A stretch of 64,000 bases of DNA from Brevibacillus agri (GCF_004117055.1 NZ_CP026363.1:3929001-3993000), one strand, 5' to 3'. Counted from the first letter of the stretch, positions 44,269 through 54,355 are shown. Numbers and translations: made by a program. Notes: a model not told the origin generated them from the letters alone.

Positions 44269-44820
44269 TCAGTAGGTTGGGCGCCTCTCCCACGGCTCGA
44301 CCTGGCCGACGATCGTCTGCGCTGCTTTTTCCCCGATTGCCCGGATGACGCCATTGGCAATTTCCGCGTTGGTCAGCCAGCGCGCATCTTCCCCTTCGCA
44401 CACGAAGCCGAGAATGACACGCTGGTACGCGCACGTCGTCGGCACATGGACAGCCGGAGGATTTTTCCAGGCGCGACTGCCGCAGACGTGGTACAGCCGA
44501 AACGGCTGCTTGGGGCGGGACAGCTCTGCCAATACGGTCGCAAGCGCATCTGGCGCCGTTTGATGAATCCAGGCCACGACCAGCTCCATCGGCCCTCGGC
44601 TCGCCACCAGCTCTGCCATGGCGGCGCGCAGCGTCTCCGTCTGCCCGTAATCGAGCGCGAGCAGATGAACAGAGCCAGGGTTCAAAGCCCCGTTTCTTAC
44701 CTGTTCGAGCTTTTGGCGATCTCGTCCCACCACTGTTACTTGCCAGCCTTCTTTTGCGAGCCAGCGCGCCACCTCTGCCAGCATCCCGCTCGCTCCGATT
44801 ACCAATGCTTCCCGCGCCAT
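44269..44820 (-). CDS. NAD(P)-binding short-chain-dehydrogenase-like protein
   Basis: The 183-residue protein starts directly with a Rossmann motif (ALVIGASGMLAEVARWLAKE) and VTVVGRDRQKLEQV. The usual SDR catalytic YxxxK is not evident, and the C-terminus is short, so it may be a degenerate or regulatory member. The ATG at 44818-44820 follows a purine-rich GGGGGGCGGG. It lies 27 bp after dtd. The substrate is unknown. Confidence 0.75.
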   Translation of the reverse strand: MAREALVIGASGMLAEVARWLAKEGWQVTVVGRDRQKLEQVRNGALNPGSVHLLALDYGQTETLRAAMAELVASRGPMELVVAWIHQTAPDALATVLAELSRPKQPFRLYHVCGSRAWKNPPAVHVPTTCAYQRVILGFVCEGEDARWLTNAEIANGVIRAIGEKAAQTIVGQVEPWERRPTY

Positions 44821-44847
44821 TTGCCCGCCCCCCACGTCGTTTCTGTG

Positions 44848-45285
44848 TTACGCTTCCACAATCAAGGTGACTGGCCCGTCGTTCTGCAGACGCACGTCCA
44901 TCATCGCGCCAAAGCGCCCCGTCTCCACGACCAGACCTTTTTCCCGCAGCTTGGCATTGAACAGCTCGTACAGCGGTTCTGCCTGCTCCGGGCGAGCCGC
45001 CGCCATGAAGTTTGGCCGCCTTCCCTTGCGACAGTCCCCGTACAGCGTAAACTGGGACACGGACAAAATCTGCCCGCCCGTCTCCAGCACGGAAACGTTC
45101 ATTTTGCCTTCTTCGTCTTCGAAAATGCGCAAATGGGCGATTTTGTCCGCGACGAACTCCACCTCTTTTTCGCTGTCCTCATGGGTGATGCCTACCAACA
45201 ACAGCAGCCCGTGCTCGATTTGCCCGACCACCTCGCCGGCAACGGTCACACTCGCTTCCTTCGTTCTCTGCACAACTACTCTCAC
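44848..45285 (-). CDS. dtd: D-aminoacyl-tRNA deacylase
   Basis: The 145-residue enzyme hydrolyses D-amino acids from mischarged tRNA. The family motifs are present: [20 protein letters not shown] at the start, the [11 protein letters not shown] segment and the late [11 protein letters not shown]. The GTG at 45283-45285 gives the usual length of about 147 residues and has AAAGGAATGGATCG upstream. It follows relA with an 84-bp gap, the classic relA-dtd order. Confidence 0.95.
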   Translation of the reverse strand: MRVVVQRTKEASVTVAGEVVGQIEHGLLLLVGITHEDSEKEVEFVADKIAHLRIFEDEEGKMNVSVLETGGQILSVSQFTLYGDCRKGRRPNFMAAARPEQAEPLYELFNAKLREKGLVVETGRFGAMMDVRLQNDGPVTLIVEA

Positions 45286-45369
45286 GTCGATCCATTCCTT
45301 TCGTTTCGCGTCTTGCCCTGCTGATCGCAGCCGCTCGCCGCCAAACAAGAACACCCGATCCACAAAGGA

Positions 45370-47541
45370 TCAGGTGCTCAAAATGCGGCGAACCGAATAA
45401 ATATCTTTAATGCGCTTGATTCGTTCCACAACCTTCAAGAGATGATCCACATTGCTGATCGAGATGGTCATATGGATCGTCGCCACCCGATTTTTATCTG
45501 CTTTGCCGCTGACCGCGGCAATATTCGTCTTCGTCTCGGCTACGACTTGCAGCACGTCGTTCAAAAGGCCGCTGCGGTCGTTGCCCGTGATCTCGATTTC
45601 CACGTTGAAGTTGTGCTTCTGGTCCGTGTCCCATTCGACGTCGATCAAACGCTCCGAGCACTCGTCTGCCAGCACGTTCGGACAGTCCTTCCTGTGCACA
45701 GACACCCCGCGTCCCCGGGTAATAAAGCCGATGATCTGGTCGCCTGGAACCGGCGTGCAACAGCGCGAGATGCGCACCAGCAGGTTGTCTACGCCGCGCA
45801 CCTTGACGCCGGATTCGCTCTTTTGCGCACGGTGGGCCGGATTTTGCTTGATTTCCGGGATGACCGGATTTTGCTCTTCCCGCTCGCGGCGGAGCTTGTC
45901 GAGCAGCCTTGTGGCAATCTGCGAGGCGCTAATGCCGCCGTAGCCGACTGCCGCAAACATGTCCTCGGCCCCCTGAAAATTAAAGCGCGCCGCCGCTTCC
46001 TTCAGGTTCGTCTCCGTCATCGCTTCCTTGACGTCGAAGTTGCGCGACTTGATCTCGGCTTCCACCATTTGCTGGCCTTTGGCGACGTTTTCTTCCCGCT
46101 TTTCTTTTTTGAACCACTGCTTGATCTTGTTGCGCGCATGGGCGGACTTGGCCATTTTCAGCCAGTCCTGGCTCGGCCCGTACGAATGCTTGGAGGTGAG
46201 AATCTCGACGATATCGCCCGTTTTCATGGCGTAGTCGAGCGGGACAATCTTGCCGTTTACTTTCGCCCCAATCGTCCGGTTTCCAACCGCCGAGTGAATG
46301 CGATAGGAAAAGTCGAGCGGCACGGAGCCTTTTGGCAGCTCCACGACATCGCCTTTTGGCGTGAAGACAAAGACCGTATCCGAGAACAAGTCCTGCTTGA
46401 GACTTTCCATGAACTCCTGGGCGTTGGGCGCTTCCTCGGAGCCGCCTTCGATGATCTCGCGCAAGCTGCCCAGCTTCTCGGCAAACGAGCCTTGCACGAC
46501 ACTTTTGCCTTCCTTGTACGCCCAGTGCGCCGCGATCCCGATTTCTGCCGTCTGATGCATATCCCATGTGCGAATTTGCACTTCCAGCGGCTCGCCTTTT
46601 GGCCCGATCACCGTCGTGTGCAGCGATTGATACATGTTCGTCTTGGGCATCGCGATGTAGTCCTTGAAGCGGCCAGGCATCGGCTTCCACAAAGTGTGGA
46701 CGATTCCCAATACCGCGTAGCAATCGCGAATGTCGTTCACGATAATGCGCAGCGCCAGCAGATCGTAAATTTCGTTGAACTGCTTGTTTTGCTTGGTCAT
46801 CTTTTTAAAGATGCTGTATATGTGCTTGGGACGCCCCGATATTTCCGCCTCGATATTCAGCTCGCCCAGCTTCTCCCTGATCGTGTCCGACGCTTCATTC
46901 AGGTAAGCCTCTCGCTCCACCCGCTTTTTTTGCATCAGGTTGACGATCCGGTAATACTGCTGCGGATTCAAATAGCGCAGCGCCGTGTCCTCCAGCTCCC
47001 ATTTGACGGAGGCAATCCCCAGGCGATGGGCAAGCGGCGCGAAAATTTCCAGCGTTTCATCGGAAATTTCCCGCTGCTTTTCTTCGGACATGTGCCGCAG
47101 CGTCCGCATGTTGTGCAGCCGGTCTGCCAGCTTAATCATGATGACACGGATGTCCTGGGCCATGGCGACCAGCATCTTGCGGTGATTTTCGGCAAGCTGC
47201 TCTTCCTTGGACTTGTATTTGATTTTTTCCAGCTTGGTTACCCCATCTACCAGCAGAGCCACATCAGGCCCGAACTGTTCCCGGAGATCGTCAAGCGTAA
47301 CGTCGGTGTCTTCCACCACATCATGCAAAAACCCGGCCGCAATCGTCACGGCGTCCATGTGCAGGTTTGCGAGAATCCCTGCCACGGCAATCGGGTGCAT
47401 GATGTACGGAACACCTGATTTTCTGATCTGCCCCTCATGGGCTTTTTCAGCCAACTGATAGGCGCGAGTAATCAGGTCCAGATCCGATTGTGATAAATAG
47501 GTGCTTGCTTTTTTTACTACCTCATCAATGCCGGTAATCAT
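45370..47541 (-). CDS. relA: Bifunctional (p)ppGpp synthetase/hydrolase Rel
   Basis: The 723-residue protein makes and degrades (p)ppGpp. The HD hydrolase domain is at about 40-160 (GFLHDVVEDTDVTLDDLREQ with HD and ED), the synthetase domain follows (YDLLALRIIVNDIRDCYAVL, SLHTTVIGPKGEPLEVQIRT), then TGS (DVVELPKGSVPLDFSYRIHS), a Cys-His zinc-finger-type part (RCCTPVPGDQIIGFITRGRG) and a C-terminal ACT domain. Both catalytic domains look intact, as in Bacillus Rel. Confidence 0.97.
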   Translation of the reverse strand: MITGIDEVVKKASTYLSQSDLDLITRAYQLAEKAHEGQIRKSGVPYIMHPIAVAGILANLHMDAVTIAAGFLHDVVEDTDVTLDDLREQFGPDVALLVDGVTKLEKIKYKSKEEQLAENHRKMLVAMAQDIRVIMIKLADRLHNMRTLRHMSEEKQREISDETLEIFAPLAHRLGIASVKWELEDTALRYLNPQQYYRIVNLMQKKRVEREAYLNEASDTIREKLGELNIEAEISGRPKHIYSIFKKMTKQNKQFNEIYDLLALRIIVNDIRDCYAVLGIVHTLWKPMPGRFKDYIAMPKTNMYQSLHTTVIGPKGEPLEVQIRTWDMHQTAEIGIAAHWAYKEGKSVVQGSFAEKLGSLREIIEGGSEEAPNAQEFMESLKQDLFSDTVFVFTPKGDVVELPKGSVPLDFSYRIHSAVGNRTIGAKVNGKIVPLDYAMKTGDIVEILTSKHSYGPSQDWLKMAKSAHARNKIKQWFKKEKREENVAKGQQMVEAEIKSRNFDVKEAMTETNLKEAAARFNFQGAEDMFAAVGYGGISASQIATRLLDKLRREREEQNPVIPEIKQNPAHRAQKSESGVKVRGVDNLLVRISRCCTPVPGDQIIGFITRGRGVSVHRKDCPNVLADECSERLIDVEWDTDQKHNFNVEIEITGNDRSGLLNDVLQVVAETKTNIAAVSGKADKNRVATIHMTISISNVDHLLKVVERIKRIKDIYSVRRILST

Positions 47542-47566
47542 AGTTCCCTTCCCTTATCCTCTCATT

Positions 47567-47630
47567 GGAAAACTTGGCTTTGCCAAGCCTTATGTCACAG
47601 GCGAAGGCTTCGTTGCGGATAAAAAAAAGC
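47567..47630 (+). repeat. Dispersed-repeat-like segment upstream of relA
   Basis: AAAACTTGGCTTTGCCAAG, followed after a short gap by AGGCGAAGGCTTCGTTGC and an A-run, resembles a segment at 32311-32357 (AAAACTTGGCTGTGCCAGG then GGCGAAGCTTTGGTTGC and an A-run). It includes a CTTGGC/GCCAAG hairpin. The two may belong to a short interspersed family. Confidence 0.45.
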
Positions 47631-47792
47631 CTTTAAAGGTTGAAGTTGTTGCGTAGAAGCAGGCTCGAATAATCGATCGTTTGTCTGGATGAAAAAAAAC
47701 GTCATGTCTATTTCATACTATTATCTTTTATGTCGTTCGTATTGTAAAGCTGTTTCCCCTGTAAAGTATGAACAGGGCGCGGAAAAAAGAAA

Positions 47793-47820
47793 AAAACGGG
47801 CATATAGCCCGTTTTTCGTT
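47793..47820 (-). terminator. Terminator after apt
   Basis: On the minus strand AAAAACGGGC, loop TATAT, GCCCGTTTTTTT, a strong intrinsic terminator overlapping the region just before relA's upstream gap. Confidence 0.85.
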
Positions 47821-47830
47821 GATGGTTCAA

Positions 47831-48343
47831 TTAATATTGCACCAAAGATTTGATCGGCACGTCGCCGATTTTTTTGCGGCCTTCCAGGTAGGACAGCTCG
47901 ATGAAGAAAGCAGCGCCTACCACTTTTCCGCCCAACTGTTCAATCAGGTTGATCGTCGTTTCGATCGTTCCCCCGGTTGCCAACAGGTCGTCTGCAATCA
48001 GAACGCGTTGCCCAGGCGTAACCGCATCTACGTGTACCGCGAGCGCGTCTTTGCCGTACTCAAGGTCGTAGTCCGCTTTGATCGACTCGTAAGGCAGCTT
48101 GCCGGATTTGCGGATCGGCACAAAGCCGATTCCGAGCTCGTAAGACAGAGGAGCCCCCACAACAAACCCGCGTGCTTCCGGACCTGCGATGACGTCTGCC
48201 TGCACTTCGCGGGCGAATTCAGCGAGATCCTGAATCGCAGCGCGGTAGGCGGAGCCGTCTTTCAGCAGCGTGGTGATATCTTTGAAACGAATCCCCGGTT
48301 GCGGGAAGTCCGGAATGACGCGAATGTATTGTTTGTAATCCAT
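47831..48343 (-). CDS. apt: Adenine phosphoribosyltransferase
   Basis: The 170-residue enzyme converts adenine and PRPP to AMP in purine salvage. The start [20 protein letters not shown] is typical, and the PRPP-binding loop is [20 protein letters not shown]. The length matches the family. AGGAGGAAT precedes the ATG. It lies 12 bp after recJ and is probably co-transcribed with it. Confidence 0.97.
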   Translation of the reverse strand: MDYKQYIRVIPDFPQPGIRFKDITTLLKDGSAYRAAIQDLAEFAREVQADVIAGPEARGFVVGAPLSYELGIGFVPIRKSGKLPYESIKADYDLEYGKDALAVHVDAVTPGQRVLIADDLLATGGTIETTINLIEQLGGKVVGAAFFIELSYLEGRKKIGDVPIKSLVQY

Positions 48344-48355
48344 GAAAAATTCCTC

Positions 48356-50710
48356 CTATACGGTGACAGGTGTCACCAACTGTTGAAACGTTTGAATCAA
48401 TGATTCCGAAGAAGAAAGCAGCAAATCCGTGGCAAGCTGTGCCTCTTCCTTCCACTCCGAATAAATAACCGAGCTTTCCAGCGGCCTTTTCTCTACCGTC
48501 TGCTGCAAGCGGTACTGTTCTGCGTCCTCGCTGACAAACTGCAGCTCGACAAAAATGGCGAGCATCCCGTCCAGCAAGTTCCTTTTCCATTGCAGCTTGC
48601 GGGCCAGCGCGTCGAGATGAATGCGCTTGACAACTGGCACCTGCACAAAAAACTGGTACAATTGCTTGAAGTGCTCCCGGCTCGGACAGGAAAGCCGCTC
48701 CATCCCCAAATCCGGGTCGCCGAACAGGCAGTAGATGCGCTCGGCCTGTTGCAGCATGGCACTGATCGCATGCAAATCCGCCCGGCGCTTGGGTAGATCG
48801 TAGAGGATGATCGTCTGCTTCGGCCCTTCGTGTTCGAGCTTTGCGGATGGCCCGAGCAACAGCAGCGACGACAACTGCGCTTCTGCCGTCTTCTGCGCCA
48901 ACTGCTCGTAGCTTTCCGTGCGAAATACGATCGTCACCGTTTCTGACTCCGCTGCAAGCTGCTTCCATTTTTCTACTTTATCACGACTTCCCCGCCAATC
49001 AAAAACTTGCTGGTGATTGACCGACAAATCGCGAATGGTCAACTGTGGCTTGCGGTTGCCGTTCCATTCATTGACCGACAGCTCGCCCAGCACCTGAAAG
49101 CGCGCTTTCGGGGTCACCTTTTTCGTCACGTGCGCCCAGTTGAAGCCGATGGCATCCAACGCTTGGCCTGACCTGACGAGTGTGCATTTCAAATGATTGT
49201 CGTCGCGCCCGATCGTGCGCATTCCCTGGGTTTCCACTTCCTCCAGCATGACGAGCGGAGTCGGGTTGCCCATTCCGTACGGAGCTAGCCGCTCCAACTG
49301 CTCCGCTGCCTCCAGGCTGATCTCTTCCATGCTCATCGCCACATCGACCTTGGTCAGCGGGATAAAGTCTTCTTTCGTCAGCCACTGGCCTGCCAGTTCG
49401 TTCAGCCTGTTGCGCAGCAGGTCGAGATTTTCCACAGGCAAGGTCATCCCTGCCGCCATGGTATGTCCGCCAAAATGCGGGAGCCATTCCTTGCACGCGG
49501 TCAGCCCTTCGTACATGTCAAAGCCGGCAATGCTTCGCGCCGAGCCTTTGGCCGTGCCTTTTTCCGGGTCGATGCCGAGCACGATGGTCGGACGGTAAAA
49601 CAGCTCGACCAGCCGAGACGCCACAATTCCCACGACGCCGACGTTCCAGCCTTCCTTGGCCAGCACGAGGACGTTGTTTTCTTCCGGTGGGTACAGCTCT
49701 CTCACCATCTGTACGGCTTCTTCCGTCATCGCCGCCACCAGTTCCTGGCGCTCGCGATTCAGGTCGTCCAAAGCTTGCGCACACTGCTCGGCTTCGGCCT
49801 GATCCTCGGTCGTCAGCAGCTTGACGGCGGACTCTGCCGTCTCCAGCCGTCCGCTCGCATTCAGCCGCGGTCCGAGGGCAAATCCGACATGGCCTGCCGA
49901 CAGCTCGCTGTCAGCCAGCCCGCACACGCGGATGAGCGCCTGCAAGCCGATATTGCGCGTCTGGTTCAGCCGCTTCAGTCCTACCCTGGCGAGAATCCGG
50001 TTTTCATCGACCAATGGCACCAAGTCGGCGATCGTCCCGAGTGCAGCCAGGTCGGCCAAGTGCAAAGGAGGCTCCTTCAGCAAGGCATGCCCCAGCTTGA
50101 AGGCGACCCCGACTCCCGCGAGCATGTCAAACGGGTACGTACAGCCCGGCTTTTTCGGGTTAATCACAGCAAATGCCTCCGGGATGACAGCCGGAGGTTC
50201 GTGGTGGTCGGTTACAATGACGTCAAGACCTAACTGTGTGGCATACGCTACCTGCTCTACTGCACTGATTCCTGTGTCGACGGTAATAATCAGCTTGTAA
50301 CCGCTTTTATGCAGATGCGCCAAGGCGTCTTTATGTAACCCATACCCTTCGGTAAAACGGTTGGGAATGTAGTAGTCAAAAACAGCGCCGAGTTGGCGCA
50401 GCAGATGTACCATTAACGATGTGGAACTGACCCCGTCCGCGTCATAGTCGCCGTAAATGCAGATCGGCTCTTGCCTCTCTATGGCTTGTTGAATGCGATG
50501 CACGCTCTGTTCCATTCCATCCAGCAAAAAAGGGTCATGAAACAATTCCGGGCCAGCTTGCAAAAAATCACGGGCCTTCTGCGCTGTGTCGATGCCGCGA
50601 ATCACCAGCAGCTTGGACACGAGCGGAGTTAGCTGGCACTCCTCAGCTATACTGGCCGCAATCTGTTCATCGTAGGTGGCCAGTTTCCAGCGTGTTTTCG
50701 CTTTCAGCAT
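48356..50710 (-). CDS. recJ: Single-stranded-DNA-specific exonuclease RecJ
   Basis: The 784-residue 5'-3' exonuclease has the DHH phosphoesterase motifs: GDYDADGVSSTS at 87-98, the DHH triad in VIVTDHHEPP, the DHHA1 part with GHTMAAGMTL and an OB fold, plus the C-terminal extension found in Bacillota RecJ. It acts in repair and recombination. The ATG at 50708-50710 has GGAGGAGAG upstream. Confidence 0.96.
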   Translation of the reverse strand: MLKAKTRWKLATYDEQIAASIAEECQLTPLVSKLLVIRGIDTAQKARDFLQAGPELFHDPFLLDGMEQSVHRIQQAIERQEPICIYGDYDADGVSSTSLMVHLLRQLGAVFDYYIPNRFTEGYGLHKDALAHLHKSGYKLIITVDTGISAVEQVAYATQLGLDVIVTDHHEPPAVIPEAFAVINPKKPGCTYPFDMLAGVGVAFKLGHALLKEPPLHLADLAALGTIADLVPLVDENRILARVGLKRLNQTRNIGLQALIRVCGLADSELSAGHVGFALGPRLNASGRLETAESAVKLLTTEDQAEAEQCAQALDDLNRERQELVAAMTEEAVQMVRELYPPEENNVLVLAKEGWNVGVVGIVASRLVELFYRPTIVLGIDPEKGTAKGSARSIAGFDMYEGLTACKEWLPHFGGHTMAAGMTLPVENLDLLRNRLNELAGQWLTKEDFIPLTKVDVAMSMEEISLEAAEQLERLAPYGMGNPTPLVMLEEVETQGMRTIGRDDNHLKCTLVRSGQALDAIGFNWAHVTKKVTPKARFQVLGELSVNEWNGNRKPQLTIRDLSVNHQQVFDWRGSRDKVEKWKQLAAESETVTIVFRTESYEQLAQKTAEAQLSSLLLLGPSAKLEHEGPKQTIILYDLPKRRADLHAISAMLQQAERIYCLFGDPDLGMERLSCPSREHFKQLYQFFVQVPVVKRIHLDALARKLQWKRNLLDGMLAIFVELQFVSEDAEQYRLQQTVEKRPLESSVIYSEWKEEAQLATDLLLSSSESLIQTFQQLVTPVTV

Positions 50711-50783
50711 AGGCTCTCCTCCAATCCTCATTCATTATAGAGGATGGAGCGGGAGACTGACAACTGCATAAAACATGGCGTTT

Positions 50784-51692
50784 TTACGGTTTTTGCCGGG
50801 GAGCGGGATCGTATGGGTTGACATGGACAAAAACGTCGCGGACTTCTGCGAATGTTTCCAGCAGCGTATGCTTGACACGCTTGCCGATTTGATGCCCCGC
50901 AAGCACAGTAATCGACGGGTCTACGCTGATTTTTACATCGACAATCTGGTAGTGCCCGTGCTCTCTCGCTCGCAACGAATCAATCCGCAGCACGCCTTCG
51001 ACCTGTTCGATCGCCTGGCGTAGCTTTTGCGTATCCTCTTCGTGCAAAACGTGGTCGAGCGTGCTGTGAATGGATTCCATCATGATGCTGTACGCCATCT
51101 TCAGCACGAGGGCAGAAACGAAAATTCCGGCAGCCGGGTCCAGGTACAGCATCCACGCTACTCCCAGCCACTCCCCGGCAATCGCGCCGCCGATTCCCAC
51201 CAGCGCCGCAAAAGACGAATAGACGTCCGAGCGATGCTCCCAGGCGTTGGCAATCAGCGACTGGCTGTTCAGCTTTTTGCCGAGCTTGTACTTGTAGCGG
51301 AACATCCACTCCTTGACGATCATCGAGCCGATGGCGGCCCAGACAGCCAGCAAGCCGGGAGCTTCCAGCGGAGCGAAAAACGCCTTGAGCGACGACATCG
51401 CAATTTCAAAGCCGACAATCGCCAGCAACACCGAGACGATAATCGCTGCGATCGACTCCGCTTTCCCGTGTCCATACGGATGATCGGCGTCAGGCGGACG
51501 CTCTGCCGCTCGCAGACCGATCAGAACAGCCACCGATCCGACAACATCGGACGCCGAGTGGACGGAGTCTGCGATCAGCGCCTGCGATTTTGCCGCAAGC
51601 CCGATCGCGAGCTTCACTCCTGCCAGCGCGAGATTGCCCACAATGCCTACCCACGCGCCAAACTGGGCTTTTGCCAGCCGATCATCACCCAT
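50784..51692 (-). CDS. Cation diffusion facilitator (CDF) transporter
   Basis: The 302-residue protein has six membrane segments and the CDF metal site HSASD in ALIADSVHSASDVVGS, the second part HRSDVYSS and a C-terminal cytoplasmic domain (EDTQKLRQAIEQVEGVLRID) for dimerisation. It exports Zn2+, Mn2+, Fe2+ or Cd2+ in exchange for protons. The first site reads HSASD and the second HRSD, so the metal cannot be assigned securely. GGAGGAGGAG precedes the ATG. The gene sits between recJ and secF, where B. subtilis has a related gene. Confidence 0.92.
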   Translation of the reverse strand: MGDDRLAKAQFGAWVGIVGNLALAGVKLAIGLAAKSQALIADSVHSASDVVGSVAVLIGLRAAERPPDADHPYGHGKAESIAAIIVSVLLAIVGFEIAMSSLKAFFAPLEAPGLLAVWAAIGSMIVKEWMFRYKYKLGKKLNSQSLIANAWEHRSDVYSSFAALVGIGGAIAGEWLGVAWMLYLDPAAGIFVSALVLKMAYSIMMESIHSTLDHVLHEEDTQKLRQAIEQVEGVLRIDSLRAREHGHYQIVDVKISVDPSITVLAGHQIGKRVKHTLLETFAEVRDVFVHVNPYDPAPRQKP

Positions 51693-51734
51693 CGCTATCT
51701 CCTCCTCCATCCGCACGCTTTTTTGTGTAAGAGT

Positions 51735-51763
51735 AGAAAACCGCAGGGAAAAATCCCTGCGGT
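51735..51763 (-). terminator. Terminator of secD-secF
   Basis: ACCGCAGGGA and TCCCTGCGGT form a perfect 10-bp stem and are followed by TTTTCT on the minus strand. Confidence 0.88.
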
Positions 51764-51797
51764 CTACGTTGCGAAAGCTTTTGTTGAAGCAAATGGA

Positions 51798-52712
51798 TTA
51801 CGCTTCTTTTTTCTTTCTCATATTCCGCTCCTTCAAGTTTACCCAAACTTGAGCAGCAATAAAGATCGAGGAGTACGTACCGCTCACCAGACCGAACAAA
51901 AGCGCCAGCGAGAAGTTGCGAATGCTTTCGCTGCCGAGTACCGCGATAGCAAGAGCGGTAAAGAACACGGTCGCTACGGTGTAGACGGAACGGCGCATCG
52001 TTTGCCAGAGAGACACGTTCACCAGATGCTCCAAATCCGGAATCGTTTTGGACTTCATGGTGCGCAAGTTCTCCCGGATACGGTCAAAAATAACGATTTT
52101 GTCGTTGATCGAGTAACCGAGAATCGTCAACAGCGCGGCGATGAAGGTAATGTCTACCTCCAGATCGAACACGGAGAACAGCGCGATCGGAATAATCACG
52201 TCATGCAAAAGCCCGACGACGCAGGCAATCCCGAACAGCAACTGGAAGCGAATCGCGATGTAAACGACGATCCCGAGCGAGGCAATCGCTACCGCAATCG
52301 CTGCCTTTTTCACCATTTCCTGGGCGATACTCGGGTCAACGGACGATACTTGCTTCGTTACCTGATCGCCGAATTTTTTCTTCAACGCCTCTTCTACCTT
52401 CATCAGTGTGTCAGAGGAAATCGTTTGATCGAAGCGGGTGTACGCCTGATTCGTTCCGTACGGCGTCACCTTGGAAAAGGATACGTCCGGAATCTCCTGC
52501 TTCAACACCGCTTCGACGTCAGTCGGGTTGAACTCTTTTCCTACGTAAATGTCCAGACGGGTCCCCGCCTTGAAGTCAACGCCAAGGTGCAGCCCCTGGA
52601 ACAGCATAAACAAAAAACCGATGACGATAATCGCGGAAGAGAAAATGAAAAACTTCCGGCGATTCTTTACGATGTCAAATCGAACGACAGTGTGTTCACG
52701 ATCAAAGCTCAC
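51798..52712 (-). CDS. secF: Protein translocase subunit SecF
   Basis: The 304-residue membrane protein has an N-terminal segment (FFIFSSAIIVIGFLFMLFQG), a periplasmic-type loop and five C-terminal segments with the conserved GYSINDKIVIFDRIRENLR and FGLVSGTYSSIFIA. With SecD it uses the proton gradient to help complete protein secretion. The GTG at 52710-52712 has AAGGAGAG upstream and overlaps the secD stop by 11 bases. In B. subtilis the two are fused; here they are separate. Confidence 0.96.
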   Translation of the reverse strand: MSFDREHTVVRFDIVKNRRKFFIFSSAIIVIGFLFMLFQGLHLGVDFKAGTRLDIYVGKEFNPTDVEAVLKQEIPDVSFSKVTPYGTNQAYTRFDQTISSDTLMKVEEALKKKFGDQVTKQVSSVDPSIAQEMVKKAAIAVAIASLGIVVYIAIRFQLLFGIACVVGLLHDVIIPIALFSVFDLEVDITFIAALLTILGYSINDKIVIFDRIRENLRTMKSKTIPDLEHLVNVSLWQTMRRSVYTVATVFFTALAIAVLGSESIRNFSLALLFGLVSGTYSSIFIAAQVWVNLKERNMRKKKEA

Positions 52713-53940
52713 CGATCTCACTCTCCTTTACCCCGAACCAGAACGGCTTTTTAAACATGTTGGAACGGACCACCAGCCAGAGGAGGAAGCGAGACCCAAA
52801 CACGTTGGTAATCACACTCACGATGATTGTCATTGCCAGTACGACAGCAAAACCTTGCACGGAGCTTGTCCCGAAGTAGAACAACACGCCTGTCGCAATC
52901 AACGTCGTCACGTGCGCGTCGATAATCGTAATCAAGGAACGGCGCTCACCGGCACGGAATGCCGACAAAATCGTTTTGCCCGAGCGAATTTCTTCTTGGA
53001 TACGCTCATACGTAATGATGTTCGCATCGACCGCCATCCCTACTGCCAAAATAAAACCGGCGATACCAGGCAGCGTCAGGGTAGCATCCATCCAGTCGAG
53101 TACGACCATACAAAAATAAGTAAACCCGGCCAGCGTAATATTGGCAATCATCCCTGGCATGCGGTAGACGAGCAGCATGAACACGAAGATCAAGGCAGCC
53201 CCGATGTAGCCGGCATAGAGCGTTTTCTCCAGAGCCAGCGCACCGAGGGAAGCCCCTACCGATGTCACTTGTTTCTCTGTCAGCTTCGCAGGCATCGCAC
53301 CGGAATTGAGCAGGTCAGCCAGTTCCTGTGCAGTCTCTTGGGTATAGTCTCCTGTGATTTGAGCGCTTCCGTTTGTAATCACAGCTTGAATGGTAGGATT
53401 TGTTTGCATGTTTTCATCCAAATAAATCGCCATGCGCTTGTACAGGTTCGCGCGGGTAACTTCCTCTACTTTTTTCGCGTCGGAAAATTTCAAGGTTACC
53501 AACGGGCGTCTCAAGTCATCGTAGCCGACCGCTGCCCCGTTTGGCGCCAGGTCGCTACCTTGCAGGATGATCTTGCCCGACTCGTCGCGGAACGTCAGTA
53601 CAGCCGGTTTGCCGATCAGCTCGCGCAGCTTGTCCTGATCGGCGGATTGCGAAGCGATTTGCACGCGAATCCGGTTTGGCAGCTCGGTTGAGATCACAGG
53701 CTCTGCCACGCCACCGATGTTAATCCGTTTCTCAATCATGTGTGCGGTTGATTTCAACAGCTCGATATCAACCTTGTGTCCAGCCTCAAGAGGCTCAACC
53801 TCGTACAAAATCTCAAACCCGCCCTGCAGGTCCAGACCGAGAGTGATGTTTCCTGCCACCTGTTTGGTCGTAGTTGACACAAGTGTCGCCAAAAGGCCGA
53901 CAACAACCAGGAACAGGAGAAATCTTCCCCATTTTATCAT
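52702..53940 (-). CDS. secD: Protein translocase subunit SecD
   Basis: The 412-residue protein starts with a membrane anchor, then the D1 motif ITLGLDLQGGFEILYEV, a large extracellular domain and the C-terminal bundle with GIAGFILAVGMAVDANIITY ERIQEEI. It belongs to the RND superfamily and pairs with SecF. The stop overlaps the secF start, so they form one operon. Confidence 0.96.
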   Translation of the reverse strand: MIKWGRFLLFLVVVGLLATLVSTTTKQVAGNITLGLDLQGGFEILYEVEPLEAGHKVDIELLKSTAHMIEKRINIGGVAEPVISTELPNRIRVQIASQSADQDKLRELIGKPAVLTFRDESGKIILQGSDLAPNGAAVGYDDLRRPLVTLKFSDAKKVEEVTRANLYKRMAIYLDENMQTNPTIQAVITNGSAQITGDYTQETAQELADLLNSGAMPAKLTEKQVTSVGASLGALALEKTLYAGYIGAALIFVFMLLVYRMPGMIANITLAGFTYFCMVVLDWMDATLTLPGIAGFILAVGMAVDANIITYERIQEEIRSGKTILSAFRAGERRSLITIIDAHVTTLIATGVLFYFGTSSVQGFAVVLAMTIIVSVITNVFGSRFLLWLVVRSNMFKKPFWFGVKESEIGEL

Positions 53941-54118
53941 CGTTGTGATACCCCTCTTTCATAAACAGGGTCCCGCGCCAAGGCGAGAAACCAATATGCC
54001 CATTATAGCGAAGTATGAAAAAACGTGTCAATTATTGCTGGAAGAGCGAACCATGGTAACCAACCCCTTATCTACAATGAGCATGCTACTTATACGAATG
54101 TAGAGACAGGAAGTTTCA

Positions 54119-54355
54119 CTAAGAATTTTTATACATTTGAATCATGAGATAGTTCATGTATTTGTTCGGCTTGAGAGACAGAATATCGTTGACGAGACGG
54201 TGCATCGGGGGGAATTCCTTGTACCCGTTCGTGACGCATTCCCACACGTCCGTAGCCTCCACATTTTCATAACCCAGCATGGCAAATTCCTCGGCCTTGC
54301 TCTGGCAAAGACTTGCTACTCGCCCATACCATTCCTGTTTTTGCGCTTGGTCCAT
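54119..54355 (-). CDS. ComN-like post-transcriptional regulator (YrzD)
   Basis: The 78-residue protein is soluble and helical (ASLCQSKAEEFAMLGYENVE, then VWECVTNGYKEFPPMHRLVN). It fits the post-transcriptional regulator family that includes ComN of B. subtilis, which controls the comE transcript. Its position between secD and spoVB matches Bacillus. It is divergent from spoVB. Confidence 0.85.
   Translation of the reverse strand: MDQAQKQEWYGRVASLCQSKAEEFAMLGYENVEATDVWECVTNGYKEFPPMHRLVNDILSLKPNKYMNYLMIQMYKNS

Noticed and set aside
42380..44434. Minus-strand frame of 684 codons opposite the amidase
   Set aside because: It mirrors the SH3b repeats of the amidase gene and crosses a strong bidirectional terminator.
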